Positions 1-6,707 of a stretch of DNA of 59,747 nucleotides are shown here, piece after piece. The notes under the pieces were generated by a model. It did no database searches, was not told the DNA's origin, and worked only from the letters and a program-made list of their open reading frames with translations. The position numbers were made by a program, and so were the translations under genes. The stretch spans positions 1 through 59,747 of the IMG/VR virus record IMGVR_UViG_3300050821_002577; one strand, 5' to 3'. This stretch comes from a virus. Every line of letters starts with the position of its first letter. The first letter of the stretch is position 1.

Positions 1-98
1 GGCTCGCCCGGATCACGATAGCCTACATTGGTGAGGCGATTATTGAGAGTTGGCGCGACCATCTTAGGCAACCGCCTTGACGTTCGCGCGAACGATCT
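1..98. repeat. Terminal direct repeat, left copy
   Basis: These bases are identical to the last 98 bases of the window. The copy contains the first codons of the leftward gene that is complete at the right end. The simplest reading is an assembly overlap of a circular or circularly permuted genome. A true 98-bp terminal repeat would be short for a phage. Confidence 0.95.
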
Positions 99-336
99 TG
101 TCGATATCGCGGCGGCTCAGCGGATACTGTTTGGACGTGACGACGGTTACGAAGACGTGCTGACCCTGACCCAGATTTTCAACGCTACTCAAGGCATGCA
201 GCAACCCTTCTTCCGTCCACACATCGAATGGCCTGCCATTTTCGTGGATGGGGTTTGCGACACGCCAATGCTCGCATTGATCGGTCGAGACGGACACCGC
301 TTCGATGGCCTTTGTCGTCTTGGTTTTGAGCATCAT
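64..336 (-). CDS. Hypothetical protein, first gene of the leftward early array
   Basis: A 90-residue protein of unknown function with no membrane segment and no recognised domain. The start is the first of two consecutive ATG codons; it carries the motif GTAAGGCGATG, a variant of the start-associated motif seen at many early genes of this phage. It is the first gene to the left of the operator region, so it is probably transcribed early from a leftward promoter. It stops just before the start of the next leftward gene across the circle join. Confidence 0.75.
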   Translation of the reverse strand: MMLKTKTTKAIEAVSVSTDQCEHWRVANPIHENGRPFDVWTEEGLLHALSSVENLGQGQHVFVTVVTSKQYPLSRRDIDKIVRANVKAVA

Positions 337-462
337 CGCCTTACTCCATACGCGATAGTCGCATAATAGCATGGATGGCGCGACTCAGCTATGCAAAGAA
401 CGCATACGCGATAGTCGCAATTAGCGATGGTCGCGCCGCGACAGTCGCGTATTATCCGCTCT
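337..462. promoter_or_regulatory. Divergent early control region with three operator-like palindromes
   Basis: The spacer between the leftward and rightward early arrays contains three related sites: CGCGATAGTCGCA at 351-363, the same sequence at 408-420, and the perfect palindrome CGCGACAGTCGCG at 437-449. A further half site GGTCGCG lies at 429-435. TATTAT, a possible -10 element, follows the rightmost site on the + strand (450-455) and precedes the leftmost site on the - strand (368-363). This is the architecture of a repressor-controlled divergent promoter pair. The cognate repressor is not known; candidates are the HTH proteins at 3562, 52930 and 59302. Confidence 0.7.
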
Positions 463-852
463 ATGAACGCAACCCGCCTTTCCCTCTTGATGCGAACCGC
501 CTGGCAGATGGCCCGGCGCGGCGCGCGCCGTTACGGCGGGAAGGCGCGAGACTATATCGCCGTCGCCATGAAGCTGGCGTGGGCTGAACTGCGGAGGGCG
601 ACATGGGGAATTATTCCGGCGGACTTGTTCACTGGCCGCCTCGGTTCAACCGCGCCTATGAGCAAGAAAGCATGGACGCTTTCGATGCGTGGGACGCTGA
701 GCAGCGCCTTGGCCGGCTTTCGGTCAGGATTGACTGGCTTGAGAACCGCATTTGGCAGCTTGAATGCGCGCTTCGGTTCAAGCGAGCGGGGCTTCTCTCG
801 GATGTTCTCGAAAAGCGCCGCGCCGAGTACAAGCGCCTTGAACAGCAGCTAA
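463..852 (+). CDS. Hypothetical basic protein, 3' half overlaps the next gene out of frame
   Basis: A 129-residue reading frame. The first 45 residues, rich in Arg, Ala and aromatic residues (TAWQMARRGARRYGGKARDY), look like a genuine small phage protein. From about residue 47 onward the frame runs across the next gene in a different frame and becomes Ser/Ala/Gly rich. Either the two genes truly overlap by 250 bases or the stop codon near 600 has been lost. The start is the ATG just downstream of the operator region, without a strong Shine-Dalgarno sequence. Confidence 0.45.
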   Translation: MNATRLSLLMRTAWQMARRGARRYGGKARDYIAVAMKLAWAELRRATWGIIPADLFTGRLGSTAPMSKKAWTLSMRGTLSSALAGFRSGLTGLRTAFGSLNARFGSSERGFSRMFSKSAAPSTSALNSS

Positions 853-872
853 AGGAATTGGAGGACTTCTGA
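603..872 (+). CDS. Hypothetical coiled-coil protein
   Basis: An 89-residue protein with a good ribosome binding site (GGAGGGCGAC before ATG). The C-terminal half is a charged heptad-like helix (LEKRRAEYKRLEQQLKELE), so it probably forms a coiled coil. No family recognised. It stops one base into the next gene (TGATG type overlap). Confidence 0.75.
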   Translation: MGNYSGGLVHWPPRFNRAYEQESMDAFDAWDAEQRLGRLSVRIDWLENRIWQLECALRFKRAGLLSDVLEKRRAEYKRLEQQLKELEDF

Positions 873-967
873 TGGGCTACAGTTGGGACGGGGGAGCCTA
901 CTCGTGGATGCGCGAACTCTGTTTTGGCGTGCTGCTGGTCGCTGTCTTTGTATGGGGGATGCAATAA
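872..967 (+). CDS. Small membrane protein, 31 aa
   Basis: A very short gene tightly coupled to both neighbours: its ATG overlaps the previous stop and its TAA overlaps the next ATG (TAATG). Residues 17-29 are hydrophobic (CFGVLLVAVFVWGM), giving one probable membrane segment. Function unknown; small inner-membrane peptides are common in phage early regions. Confidence 0.6.
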   Translation: MGYSWDGGAYSWMRELCFGVLLVAVFVWGMQ

Positions 968-1143
968 TGCCAACGCTGGCGAAACCGCGCTACGAGCCGC
1001 GTACGCTGCCGACGAAGCGCGCCGCTGTGTTCGACACGTTCGATCAATCGTTTTGCGTCGGCGAGGAATTCGCGACGCTGGCAGAGGCGATCCGCGCGTC
1101 GAGTCGCATGAACGCCGCTTACGAGAGGGCGATTGCAGAATGA
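967..1143 (+). CDS. Hypothetical protein, 58 aa
   Basis: A compact soluble protein beginning MPTLAKPRYEPRTLPT. It starts at an ATG overlapping the previous TAA and ends in an ATGA overlap with the next gene, so it is almost certainly translated by coupling. The text RAAVFDTFDQSFCVGEEFATLAEAI resembles the short beta-beta-alpha proteins frequent in phages, but no family is assigned. Confidence 0.7.
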   Translation: MPTLAKPRYEPRTLPTKRAAVFDTFDQSFCVGEEFATLAEAIRASSRMNAAYERAIAE

Positions 1144-1529
1144 CTGATCTATCGAAGGCAACGCCTAGGCCATGGCGGGAAATGAGCGGCGAGGTTTATG
1201 ACGGCGCTGGCTATAGGATAGCTGATCCGACGCGAGGGCCGCATTTGCACTGTGATTACAACAGCGATGACGGCCATTGGGCCAATCTTCCCCGTGCTTA
1301 TATCGAGCGGGAGGAAGATGAGGAGATCGCCAACGCCGCTCTGATCGTCCGGGCCGTCAACGAGCGAGACGAGCTGATCGCGGTGCTGCGGGAGGCTACC
1401 GACAAGCTTTGCCATTACGCGACGGATTATCCCCAGCCGGATGCGCTGGCGATCATAAACCGGAGTGATCGACTTCTCGCTCGCGGACATTATTGGCGAG
1501 CCGCGCTCGACAAGGCCGACGCGCCATGA
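1140..1529 (+). CDS. Hypothetical phage protein with N-terminal TPRPW motif
   Basis: A 129-residue protein. The beginning (ATPRPWR...) and the central IANAALIVRAVNERDELI resemble a widespread phage and prophage family of unknown role with the pattern TPgPW ... D a.fIa.Arnd...L. The start ATG overlaps the previous stop. Function is not known; the family is typical of early, non-essential regions. Confidence 0.75.
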   Translation: MTDLSKATPRPWREMSGEVYDGAGYRIADPTRGPHLHCDYNSDDGHWANLPRAYIEREEDEEIANAALIVRAVNERDELIAVLREATDKLCHYATDYPQPDALAIINRSDRLLARGHYWRAALDKADAP

Positions 1530-1729
1530 GTGTCCCGCTGCATCTACACGTCGCCAACGTCTCGCACGGCAAGCTACGGCCCGTCCGCGAACCGAAGCCG
1601 CGCCGTAGTCAGCTTACGCCGCACATCTGGCTTTCGGGGCAGACGCTCATCACTGCTCTTGGAATTGTCTTCATAGGCGGCATCTTTCTCGGCGCGCTGC
1701 TGGTGCGGCTCGGGGAGCATGTGCCGTGA
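1526..1729 (+). CDS. Hypothetical membrane protein, 67 aa
   Basis: The N-terminal half is basic (KPRRSQ) and the C-terminal half holds one membrane segment (residues about 41-60, LITALGIVFIGGIFLGALLV). Topology would put the basic part in the cytoplasm. Start and stop overlap the neighbouring genes by four bases. Function unknown. Confidence 0.7.
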   Translation: MSVPLHLHVANVSHGKLRPVREPKPRRSQLTPHIWLSGQTLITALGIVFIGGIFLGALLVRLGEHVP

Positions 1730-1956
1730 CCGAAACCGACACGAAGGGCCGGAAATACGCCCAATTGAGCAAGCTGAAGGCCGGCGATGTCGTCCAGGTG
1801 GACGAAGGGTTCAACTGTATCGGTCGCGGGCAAACACGCGTCGTGCAGGTGGATGGTGCCGGCTTTCTCTGGATCGCGTGTAGGCATGGTCAACATGGCC
1901 TGACCGGGCAGTTAATGGGCGACGGCGACAGCCTGATCGGGTTGTACGCGCTATGA
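1726..1956 (+). CDS. Hypothetical protein with small beta-barrel look
   Basis: A 76-residue protein starting at GTG in a GTGA overlap. The sequence LSKLKAGDVVQVDEGF and the following VVQVDGAGFLWIAC suggest an SH3-like or KOW-like small beta barrel, but this is a visual impression only. It ends in an ATGA overlap with the next gene. Confidence 0.7.
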   Translation: MTETDTKGRKYAQLSKLKAGDVVQVDEGFNCIGRGQTRVVQVDGAGFLWIACRHGQHGLTGQLMGDGDSLIGLYAL

Positions 1957-2141
1957 ACAGGAAAATCATACAGTTGGTCCCGTTTCAAGCGATTGCGATT
2001 CCGGGTGTGGAAGATACGGTTACGCACCATTTTTCGTTCGTGATCGCATTGTGCGATGACGGGACTGTGTGGCGGTGCGTTGATCCTGCGAACAAATCCA
2101 ACTGGAAAGAAATTCCCACTAATTCCGTTATGGAGCAATAG
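1953..2141 (+). CDS. Hypothetical protein, NSVME-tail family (copy 1)
   Basis: A 62-residue protein ending WKEIPTNSVMEQ. The same C-terminal pattern (MPPNSVMEV) ends the 64-residue protein at 6025-6219, and a looser version (MPPNCVPEPW) occurs near the end of the protein at 3079-3333. The central DDGTVWRCVDPANKSNW looks like paired beta strands. Probably part of a small paralogous family of unknown role. Confidence 0.7.
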   Translation: MNRKIIQLVPFQAIAIPGVEDTVTHHFSFVIALCDDGTVWRCVDPANKSNWKEIPTNSVMEQ

Positions 2142-2142
2142 C

Positions 2143-2532
2143 GTGACAAGTTCCGGCCGTAGGCTGGACGGATCGGCCGGCAAATCGGAGGTAGGGATAC
2201 CTCACATCCAACGATTTGCGTGGTTGGCGGTACGGAGAGCAAGTCGCCAAGTGGGACAGCTAGGCGATAGTCCGATGGTCCGGGGTGGGGAATCCCGGCG
2301 GCCGATCCGATATTACAAGTTCTATGGAGGGCGCTTAGGCGTAGGGAAACCAGTGACCGCAGGTTGTCGCAGAGCCGATTGCACGACGGGAGAGCATGCG
2401 TATCTTGTCGGAGGCAAGCGTGGGTGCGGGCAGTGTGCATGCTGTTCGCCGGTCGAACTCAAAGGCCCTTCCCGTGAGGTGCTGGCTGTAATCGGGGCCT
2501 TCATAGATCGATTTTCCCCTATAGGAGAATAA
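2143..2532 (+). CDS. Hypothetical cysteine-containing protein, uncertain
   Basis: A 129-codon frame starting at GTG, with GGAG provided by the tail of the previous gene. The C-terminal half holds a cysteine cluster (C74...C79, then CGQCACC) that could bind a metal. The N-terminal half is Arg/Gly rich and less gene-like, so the real start could be the ATG near 2275. The overall arrangement, GTG just after an NSVME gene, is repeated at 6224. Confidence 0.45.
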   Translation: MTSSGRRLDGSAGKSEVGIPHIQRFAWLAVRRASRQVGQLGDSPMVRGGESRRPIRYYKFYGGRLGVGKPVTAGCRRADCTTGEHAYLVGGKRGCGQCACCSPVELKGPSREVLAVIGAFIDRFSPIGE

Positions 2533-2536
2533 GGCG

Positions 2537-2923
2537 ATGATAGAATTTATCGTGGGCGGTCTCATTTTCGGCGCATGCTTGGCTTTTGCGTTCTGGGGCT
2601 TGCCTAGATTCGGTGTTTATCGCAAACGTCTCGCTGGCGTCGCGGCCTTAGCTGAAGCTCAGGCCGAGGCCGAGGTAACGGTTCGCGAGGCAAGAGCAGA
2701 TCGCGATGCGGCGGTTTTGCTTGCGGAGGCTGAAGTCGAACGCGCAAAGGGTGTCGCAAAAGCCACTGAAATTGTCGGTAAGGCTCTTCACGAGAACGAA
2801 GGATATTTACGATATCTGTGGATCGAGCGTCTGACGAATCAAGAGGCGAAGATAATTTACGTTCCTACTGAAGGTGGCCTCCCTATTCTTGAGGCAGGAC
2901 GCCGCGCTCACGGGAAAGTCTAA
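2537..2923 (+). CDS. Minimal SPFH/band-7-like membrane protein
   Basis: A 128-residue protein: an N-terminal membrane segment (residues 4-24, IVGGLIFGACLAFAFWGLP), a long Ala/Glu/Arg coiled coil (about 35-85, EAQAEAEVTVREARADRDAA), then the text AKGVAKATEIVGKALHENEGYLRYLWIERL followed by IIYVPTEGGLPIL. That last part is typical of the end of SPFH (prohibitin/HflC/flotillin) proteins, but the globular SPFH domain itself is missing. It may act on host HflKC/FtsH-type membrane complexes, which control lysogeny in lambda; this is inference. The start carries the ATAAGGCGATG motif. Confidence 0.65.
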   Translation: MIEFIVGGLIFGACLAFAFWGLPRFGVYRKRLAGVAALAEAQAEAEVTVREARADRDAAVLLAEAEVERAKGVAKATEIVGKALHENEGYLRYLWIERLTNQEAKIIYVPTEGGLPILEAGRRAHGKV

Positions 2924-3066
2924 TGGACGCCCTGCATCGCATTCTCTCTGGTCAATGTTTGACGCGCGGGCAATTGATCGCAGCTGGATGCTTCGTACTC
3001 TTTTGGTTCGGAATTGATGTGGTCCAGTTTGTCGATTGGCTTGTCCAAAAACTAATCACCCTATGA
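2923..3066 (+). CDS. Small membrane protein, 47 aa
   Basis: The ATG overlaps the previous TAA. Residues 17-34 (GQLIAAGCFVLFWFGIDV) form one probable membrane segment, followed by an amphipathic tail. It may work with the SPFH-like membrane protein immediately upstream. No family recognised. Confidence 0.6.
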   Translation: MDALHRILSGQCLTRGQLIAAGCFVLFWFGIDVVQFVDWLVQKLITL

Positions 3067-3078
3067 GCAGATAACGCG

Positions 3079-3333
3079 ATGAAGTTCATCATTGGAAAGG
3101 GCGCAAGAAAGCGCGAGATTGAAGGACCGTTTGGTATGTGCGGTTCGCGAGAGGATTTCGTTCAGTTAATCCGCAGTTTACAGGAAACAATTGGCAATCC
3201 TAAAACCGAACGCGAAGAATCGCATGGTTGGTTTCAGCATGGAATTACCTATGGATGGCTCAACATCGTCGAATTGCCATCAGAGATGCCGCCAAACTGT
3301 GTCCCGGAACCTTGGGACAACACGCTATCATAA
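3079..3333 (+). CDS. Hypothetical protein, 84 aa
   Basis: A soluble protein preceded by the start-associated motif ATAACGCGATG. The first half resembles small immunity-type beta proteins (MKFIIGKGARKREIEGPFGM); the C-terminus carries MPPNCVPEPW, related to the NSVME tails of two other small proteins here. Function unknown. Confidence 0.75.
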   Translation: MKFIIGKGARKREIEGPFGMCGSREDFVQLIRSLQETIGNPKTEREESHGWFQHGITYGWLNIVELPSEMPPNCVPEPWDNTLS

Positions 3334-3347
3334 CATAGGGGCCTGAC

Positions 3348-3539
3348 ATGCTTGAAGTACGGCAGTACTCCCCCGAGGGAGTCAATGTCAAAAAGTTTGG
3401 CACGAAATGGGCGGCGCAAGGTGGTTACTATTTTAACTGGATTTGGGGTTTCGATACGAAGGAAGACGCGCAGATCGTAGCGGACGCACTACAAATGAGC
3501 GCCGACAATGCGACTGACGCGTACTCTTCATCTTATTAA
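3348..3539 (+). CDS. Hypothetical protein, 63 aa
   Basis: A small protein with the pattern WAAQGGYYFNWIWGFDTKEDA and QIVADALQ, which suggests a beta hairpin plus one helix. The sequence ATAGGGGCCTGAC before the ATG contains a usable ribosome binding site. No family recognised. Confidence 0.7.
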   Translation: MLEVRQYSPEGVNVKKFGTKWAAQGGYYFNWIWGFDTKEDAQIVADALQMSADNATDAYSSSY

Positions 3540-3561
3540 TCAATAGGGAAAGGACATAAAG

Positions 3562-3984
3562 ATGCCACGACAGAACCAAGTGGTCACTGAGTTTGAGGAT
3601 CGCTATGGCGATACGCGGGTAATTCACCGAAACAAGAAAGGCGAGCTTAAGCTGGCTCGGCAAGGAACAACGGTCGCCCTTTCGTTCATGGCCGTTATTG
3701 CCGTGGAGGTAGGTAAGCGTATTCGTGACCGCCGCAAGGCGGCCGGAATGACGCTTGAACAGCTTTGTGTCCGCGCCGGAATCCCATCAACTGTACCGAA
3801 GACGCGTATGTGGGAAATCGAAAACGCCATCCGTCAGCAAGGCGTAAAGTTAGGAACTCTCTATGCCATAGCTCAGGCGCTAGGATGTCCCATTCAAAAG
3901 TTGCTTCCAACGGTCGAGGAAGCTGCGGAGGCGGCGGGAATCGAGCTTGAGACCCCAACTCCACGCCTCGCTGTTGCTCGGTAA
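3562..3984 (+). CDS. XRE/Cro-CI family HTH regulator
   Basis: A 140-residue protein with a helix-turn-helix domain at about residues 49-112: KRIRDRRKAAGMTLEQLCVR, then TRMWEIENAIRQQGVKLGTL and YAIAQALGCPIQKLL, the usual five-helix Cro/CI layout. The first 45 residues form a separate charged extension. It sits inside the rightward early array, so it may be a Cro-like regulator or control later transcription. The three palindromes at 351-449 are plausible targets, without direct proof. Confidence 0.8.
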   Translation: MPRQNQVVTEFEDRYGDTRVIHRNKKGELKLARQGTTVALSFMAVIAVEVGKRIRDRRKAAGMTLEQLCVRAGIPSTVPKTRMWEIENAIRQQGVKLGTLYAIAQALGCPIQKLLPTVEEAAEAAGIELETPTPRLAVAR

Positions 3985-4017
3985 TCACCCTATAATCAAA
4001 TAACGGAGTTACGCTTA

Positions 4018-4191
4018 ATGGAAAATTTGGAGATCATCTATCAATCGGCGCGTCAGTACAATTTCACATCTGAATTGTCGAGGGTGAAAGTGCCCGGCGG
4101 ATGGCTGTATAGGGATTTCATCATAGGTAATGGCGGCGCATCGATTGTGCACACGTTCGTTCCTGATCCTCCCAATCAAATAGGAGAATGA
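4018..4191 (+). CDS. Hypothetical protein, 57 aa
   Basis: A 57-residue soluble protein (MENLEIIYQSARQYNFTSEL at the N-terminus). Its stop overlaps the start of the Gp157-like gene by four bases, and it follows an intergenic stretch AATCACCCTATAATCAAATAACG that is repeated in similar form before other small genes. No domain recognised. Confidence 0.65.
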   Translation: MENLEIIYQSARQYNFTSELSRVKVPGGWLYRDFIIGNGGASIVHTFVPDPPNQIGE

Positions 4192-4688
4192 CATTGCCCG
4201 ATCTGTACAAGGCCACGATGGAACACAAAGCGCTCGTCCAACGCTTGCGCGAAGCGTTCCCCGAAGCCAGCGATGATGACTTGGCCGATACGATCGAGGG
4301 CGAAAGTACCATTGAGGATGCCATCATCGTCACTCTGCGCGCGGCGAATGAGAACGATGCGACCGCCGCTGGCCTAAAGGCGTACATGGAGAAGCTTGTC
4401 GAGCGCGCCGAATTGTTGAAGGCTCGATCCGAGCGACTGCGCCAAGCCGCGCTTCAAGCGGCTCAGGAGGGAGGCGTGAAGATGCCACTGACTGCGCCGG
4501 ATTTCACGGCAACCGTGACGCTCGGCAAGCCGAAGGTGCAGATTACCGGCGACGTGCCCGACACGTTCTGCCGGACGAAGAAAGAGCCGAATCGCACGGC
4601 AATTGCCGATGCATTATCAGTGGGTGTGAGTCTGCCGTGGGCATCACTATCAAATGCAACGCCGCATTGGGTTATCAGGGTGAAATGA
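4188..4688 (+). CDS. Gp157-like protein
   Basis: A 166-residue protein with the layout of the Siphovirus Gp157 family: an N-terminal DLYKATMEHKALVQRL helix, a central charged coil (MEKLVERAELLKARSERLRQ) and a C-terminal beta part with FTATVTLGKPKVQITGDVPD and FCRTKKEPNRTAI. Members usually sit beside phage recombination genes and were first noted in a Streptococcus phage resistance context; the molecular role is unclear. Here it is coupled by a TGATG overlap to a likely annealing protein, the expected neighbourhood. Confidence 0.8.
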   Translation: MTLPDLYKATMEHKALVQRLREAFPEASDDDLADTIEGESTIEDAIIVTLRAANENDATAAGLKAYMEKLVERAELLKARSERLRQAALQAAQEGGVKMPLTAPDFTATVTLGKPKVQITGDVPDTFCRTKKEPNRTAIADALSVGVSLPWASLSNATPHWVIRVK

Positions 4689-6028
4689 TGGACGAAGTTG
4701 AGGTTATGGGTAAGCAGATCGCGAACCCATTTGGACAGCAACAGCGTGAGATCGCGCCGGCCGGGCGCGGGCTTATTAGCGTTGAACAGCAAAAGGCGGT
4801 TGCCGAGGTTCAGGCCCGAATGATTATCGCGCGGTCTAATCCGCGTGACGTTATCCGGGCAACTGATCTAATTCTTCAGGATTGCACGCGGCCGACGCTG
4901 GCCCAAGGCGCTCTATATCAATATTCGCGCGGCGGCACGGATATCTCAGGCCCAAGCATCCGGTTAGCCGAAGCGATTGCCGGACGATGGGGGAACATTG
5001 CATCCGGTATTAAGGAAATCAGCCGAAACGAAGGCTATAGCGAGTGCATCGCCTATGCGTGGGATTTGGAGAGTGGCTATTATGATGAGCGGCAGTTTCA
5101 AGTACGGCACTGGCGAGACACCAACAGGGGTGGCTATCAACTCCGCGACGAGCGGGATATCTACGAACTGATCGCCAACATGGGACAGCGCCGGAAGCGT
5201 GCGGTTCTCCTTACAGTGATTCCTGGCGACGTGGTTGAGGCCGCCGTAGAACAGTGCGAAGAAACTCTCCGTTCTAGCGCCGACACATCCCCAGATGCAT
5301 TGAAAAAGATGGTTGAAGCCTTTGGAGCGTATGGGGTTACGCAGGACATGATCGAAAAACGCATACAACGGCGGCTAGAGGCTGTGCGGCCCGCGCAAAT
5401 CATTCAGTTACGGCGCATCTACAATTCTCTTAAGGATGGCGTGAGCGAACCGAGCGATTGGTTTGGAGCTGATCCAGTAGTTGATGGGCAAATCGACCAA
5501 TGGCGCAACGAGCGCGAAGGTAAACAGACGAAGCCCGAATTTTTGGATATGGGATCAGATCGTTCTAAACTCATCGCTCAAGGAAACGCGATTTGTCATG
5601 ATCCTGATCTATTGAAGTTGCTTTGGAACGATCATTTCACCCGTGAGCAGCGTGTTGTACTCGGTGCAGGGAAAGGCCGAGATTATGGCCCGGTCATGAC
5701 TCAATGGTCAAAGGGTCTGAAATTTGAAGAACACGCTTCGTCGGAAGAACCGGCGGAGCCGCCTGTGGTGCCGGACACCGCTAGCGCGGGGCCACCACAG
5801 GCGGGGCCACAAGAGGACGCCTTCGGTCTACTGCCGCTGCCGGATGATGAGGCGGCATGCGTGAACATCCTGGCCGAGATTCAGGCGACGCGCGATCCAA
5901 AGGTGATTGATGAAATCAAAGAGCGCTGGCAGAAGCGCATGGATCGGCTTCCGCGTCCGTTGTGGCTTAAGCTTGGTGAGGACATCGGGAAGCATGAGAC
6001 GGCCTTACAACGGGGAGACGCGGCATGA
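4685..6028 (+). CDS. Probable phage recombination (single-strand annealing type) protein
   Basis: A 447-residue protein starting at the first of two ATG codons overlapping the Gp157-like stop. The region of residues about 45-190 (ALYQYSRGGTDISGPSIRLA, WGNIASGIKEI, ELIANMGQRRKRAVLLTVIP, GDVVEAAVEQCEETL) is the signature of a phage family that normally accompanies Gp157 and exonuclease genes, as RecT, Erf and Bet do. The C-terminus (about 370-445) is an acidic Pro/Glu linker and a helical tail. I infer ssDNA annealing; I have not identified catalytic residues. Confidence 0.6.
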   Translation: MMDEVEVMGKQIANPFGQQQREIAPAGRGLISVEQQKAVAEVQARMIIARSNPRDVIRATDLILQDCTRPTLAQGALYQYSRGGTDISGPSIRLAEAIAGRWGNIASGIKEISRNEGYSECIAYAWDLESGYYDERQFQVRHWRDTNRGGYQLRDERDIYELIANMGQRRKRAVLLTVIPGDVVEAAVEQCEETLRSSADTSPDALKKMVEAFGAYGVTQDMIEKRIQRRLEAVRPAQIIQLRRIYNSLKDGVSEPSDWFGADPVVDGQIDQWRNEREGKQTKPEFLDMGSDRSKLIAQGNAICHDPDLLKLLWNDHFTREQRVVLGAGKGRDYGPVMTQWSKGLKFEEHASSEEPAEPPVVPDTASAGPPQAGPQEDAFGLLPLPDDEAACVNILAEIQATRDPKVIDEIKERWQKRMDRLPRPLWLKLGEDIGKHETALQRGDAA

Positions 6029-6219
6029 GCGGACGGAAGCCGGGAATCTACCGCGTCAAGTTGGGCCAGCGGTGGACCGTTGGCGAGTATGTGGTGCCGG
6101 ATGATGACTTCGACGCCTATTGGATCGTTCTCGGATCGGATGAAGGTTTTACCGATCGGGAGTTTGCCAAGATCGGTAAGCCGGTGAAGATGCCGCCTAA
6201 TTCCGTTATGGAGGTATAG
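6025..6219 (+). CDS. Hypothetical protein, NSVME-tail family (copy 2)
   Basis: A 64-residue protein with two short beta-rich segments and the ending KMPPNSVMEV. The last 17 bases of this pattern (CTAATTCCGTTATGGAG, 6197-6213) are identical to those at 2119-2135 in the first copy. Start overlaps the preceding gene by ATGA. Function unknown. Confidence 0.7.
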   Translation: MSGRKPGIYRVKLGQRWTVGEYVVPDDDFDAYWIVLGSDEGFTDREFAKIGKPVKMPPNSVMEV

Positions 6220-6223
6220 GGAC

Positions 6224-6466
6224 GTGAGCAAAATTTGGGCGAGCAAACCATCGGCTTCAGTTCGCCGCGCACGCGGGAAGCGTGGCTATTGGAAAGCCCG
6301 TAGGCCGCAAGATCGTCCGAGCCTGCGGCGTGATGATTTCGCGGTAACTATCGAACGGATGACCAACCGGGAGCGCTCTGCATGGGGTCGCGCCGGCTAT
6401 CCTGGCGCACGAGAAAGGGACGCTGAAAAGCCACTCGCCTTCATAAATCATCCTATGAGGGCATAA
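6224..6466 (+). CDS. Hypothetical basic protein, 80 aa
   Basis: A highly basic protein starting at GTG, with GGAGG supplied by the end of the upstream gene. It is rich in Arg/Lys (SVRRARGKRGYWKARRPQDR), so it may bind nucleic acid. The placement mirrors the GTG gene behind the other NSVME gene. No family recognised. Confidence 0.6.
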   Translation: MSKIWASKPSASVRRARGKRGYWKARRPQDRPSLRRDDFAVTIERMTNRERSAWGRAGYPGARERDAEKPLAFINHPMRA

Positions 6467-6470
6467 GACG

Positions 6471-6692
6471 ATGAGAACCGAAAAAATCAGGGTGCGGGTT
6501 CTGATTAATAAAGACGGTCAATGGGCTGCGTACGGTTGGAAGGGAGCGTCGCCTGGCGATGAGGAAGATACTCTCTACGTCTGCCTTCAGGAATACGATG
6601 TGACAACGTCCCGGATGGTGGATTTGACCGCTGAAATTCCCGTTCCCGAAATTGAGGAAATAATGACGGTAGTTTCTAGCATTGTTACGTGA
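6471..6692 (+). CDS. Hypothetical protein, 73 aa
   Basis: The start carries the ATAAGACGATG motif. The sequence is beta-strand rich and acidic (KIRVRVLINKDGQWAAYGW; VDLTAEIPVPEIEEI). No homologue recognised. Likely a small host-takeover or accessory protein by position only. Confidence 0.7.
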   Translation: MRTEKIRVRVLINKDGQWAAYGWKGASPGDEEDTLYVCLQEYDVTTSRMVDLTAEIPVPEIEEIMTVVSSIVT

Positions 6693-6707
6693 AAAGGGGT
6701 TAGAGCG

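Noticed and set aside
3562-3984. Cleavable CI-type repressor
   Set aside because: The HTH protein has no Ala-Gly/Ser-Lys S24 peptidase domain and is placed in the rightward array, so it is listed only as a Cro/CI-family regulator.
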